Made by a program: the position numbers and the translations under genes. The notes beneath the pieces were generated by a model. The model did no database searches, was not told where the DNA came from, and worked only from the letters and a program-made list of their open reading frames with translations. Positions 63,258 to 64,000 of a DNA stretch of 64,000 bases are shown here, in pieces. Position 1 is the first letter of the stretch. Every line of letters begins with the position of its first letter. This stretch comes from Filimonas zeae (GTDB taxonomy: Bacteria; Bacteroidota; Bacteroidia; Chitinophagales; Chitinophagaceae), in NCBI RefSeq assembly GCF_014641615.1, contig NZ_BMIB01000004.1:310001-374000 (forward strand), given 5' to 3'.

Positions 63258-64000
63258 TTATAATACCGCAACAACCATATCCGTCCTGTTAGTTCCTTTT
63301 GGTTTTATATACAATACCTTTTCACCGGCATCGTAATACCACCCTTCCCGGGTAAAAGCCTTGCTGTCTGCCTCCTGTAACAGCGCTCCGTTTCCTGCCA
63401 CAGACTCAGGCCTGGCTGCTACATGCAACTTCAGCAAATAGCCATGTTCCTGCGGCTGATAGCCACCCACCGCCCTGGGTATCTGTATTGTTACCTTTTT
63501 ATTCTGCCAGGTGGTACTGATATGGGTAGCAGCATACCGGCCTTTCAGATATTGCAGACTTTTACCATCATCCTCATATAAAGTATAACTGCCGTTGGCG
63601 CCCGGGTAAATATCCCAGGTAATCTCCTGCACCTGCTTTTCATCGCAGTACAGCATTGCCGGCTGAGAAGGAATAATGGCTCCGGCTTTTACAAATATGG
63701 GCATACTATCCAGTGGTGTTACCACATGTACGTATTGCTTACCGCTATGCTGTTTGCCTGTCCAGTAGTTAAACCACTCACCTTCCGGTAAGTAAATACT
63801 ACGTGTTTGTGCGCCTTTGGTAGTTACCGGGCATACCAGCAGGTTATCGCCAAACATGTACTCATCTCCTATTTCGTATACATTTTCATCGTTCTGATAT
63901 TGCAACACCAACGCACGCATTAAAGGCATGCCTGTCTGGTGGTTCTGCCAGGCACTGCTGTAGATATAAGGTAACAGACTGTACCGTAATGAATCGTATT
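63258..64000 (-). CDS. Glycoside hydrolase family 31 protein, C-terminal part (5' end beyond window)
   Basis: The last 246 codons of a GH31 alpha-glucosidase or alpha-xylosidase. The frame is open to the window edge and begins YDSLRYSLLPYIYSSAWQNHQTGMPLMRAL, a segment that follows the catalytic barrel in this family. Next come DEYMFGDNLLVCPV, LPEGEWFNYWTGK, VKAGAIIP and LYEDDGKS, all GH31 landmarks of the proximal and distal beta-sandwich domains. The catalytic Asp residues are outside the window, so specificity cannot be read. A 5-module-type DUF5110-like tail is present (TWDIYPGANGSYTLYEDDGKSLQY). It lies upstream of, and in line with, susC. Confidence 0.93.
   Translation of the reverse strand, partial: YDSLRYSLLPYIYSSAWQNHQTGMPLMRALVLQYQNDENVYEIGDEYMFGDNLLVCPVTTKGAQTRSIYLPEGEWFNYWTGKQHSGKQYVHVVTPLDSMPIFVKAGAIIPSQPAMLYCDEKQVQEITWDIYPGANGSYTLYEDDGKSLQYLKGRYAATHISTTWQNKKVTIQIPRAVGGYQPQEHGYLLKLHVAARPESVAGNGALLQEADSKAFTREGWYYDAGEKVLYIKPKGTNRTDMVVAVL

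Overview
The window is chromosomal DNA from a member of the Bacteroidota, most likely the family Chitinophagaceae (Chitinophaga or a close relative). The evidence is a SusC/SusD pair beside a GH31 glycosidase, type IX secretion signals (a T9SS type A tail on a pectate lyase, and a gliding-motility-type C-terminus followed by a PorP/SprF gene), signal peptides ending in A-Q, promoters of the TTG/TAnnTTTG type, and a DUF2795 protein. No rRNA, tRNA, CRISPR array or insertion sequence was recognised.

Layout. 1-7.2 kb is a sulfur and methionine block. cysH-cysD-cysN (sulfate activation and APS/PAPS reduction) runs leftward. A SAM-I riboswitch with its own terminator drives a trans-sulfuration-family enzyme, metX and homoserine dehydrogenase rightward. 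The 0.6 kb between the two operons holds two opposed sulfur sensors: the riboswitch, and a previously unmarked 17-codon leader ORF with six consecutive Cys codons in front of cysH. 7.2-7.9 kb is an array of 21-bp degenerate repeats that reads as a broken leucine-heptad (coiled-coil) gene. 8-10.7 kb holds small housekeeping genes (DUF2795, two ABC ATPases, cobalamin adenosyltransferase, gatC). 10.8-15.1 kb is a phosphorelay of a sigma54-type regulator, a hybrid histidine kinase and an HPt protein. 15.2-20.3 kb encodes DsbD-type envelope redox proteins, a membrane protein and a secreted protein. 20.4-23.6 kb holds kup, a true two-cysteine OxyR and, divergent from oxyR, a candidate intrinsic-terminated small RNA under OxyR-like palindromes, an arrangement like E. 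coli oxyR/oxyS.

24-28.3 kb has a Pif1-type helicase between two S66 LD-carboxypeptidases. 28.5-31 kb is a TPR histidine kinase with a LytTR regulator. 32-34.3 kb is a secreted PL9-type pectate lyase. 34.4-34.7 kb is an unexplained structured RNA candidate on the minus strand. 35.3-43.6 kb holds metG, a phage-tail-like secreted protein, a phosphotransferase, an SDR/AraC pair, a set of small unknown genes and two BON-domain proteins. 43.8-46 kb holds a 46-residue secreted peptide, an ECF sigma/anti-sigma pair and an SDR with a 21-bp direct-repeat operator. 46.3-52.1 kb is a 1630-residue Ig-repeat adhesin with its PorP partner, followed by two tandem beta-barrel proteins. 53.8-58.3 kb holds VOC, AraC, a FadB-type beta-oxidation enzyme behind a palindromic operator, and a cupin. 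58.4-64 kb is a SusD-SusC-GH31 glycan-uptake locus cut by the window edge.

Functions of families are from established knowledge. RNA structures, operators and small ORFs come from reading the sequence by eye, without covariance or expression evidence.
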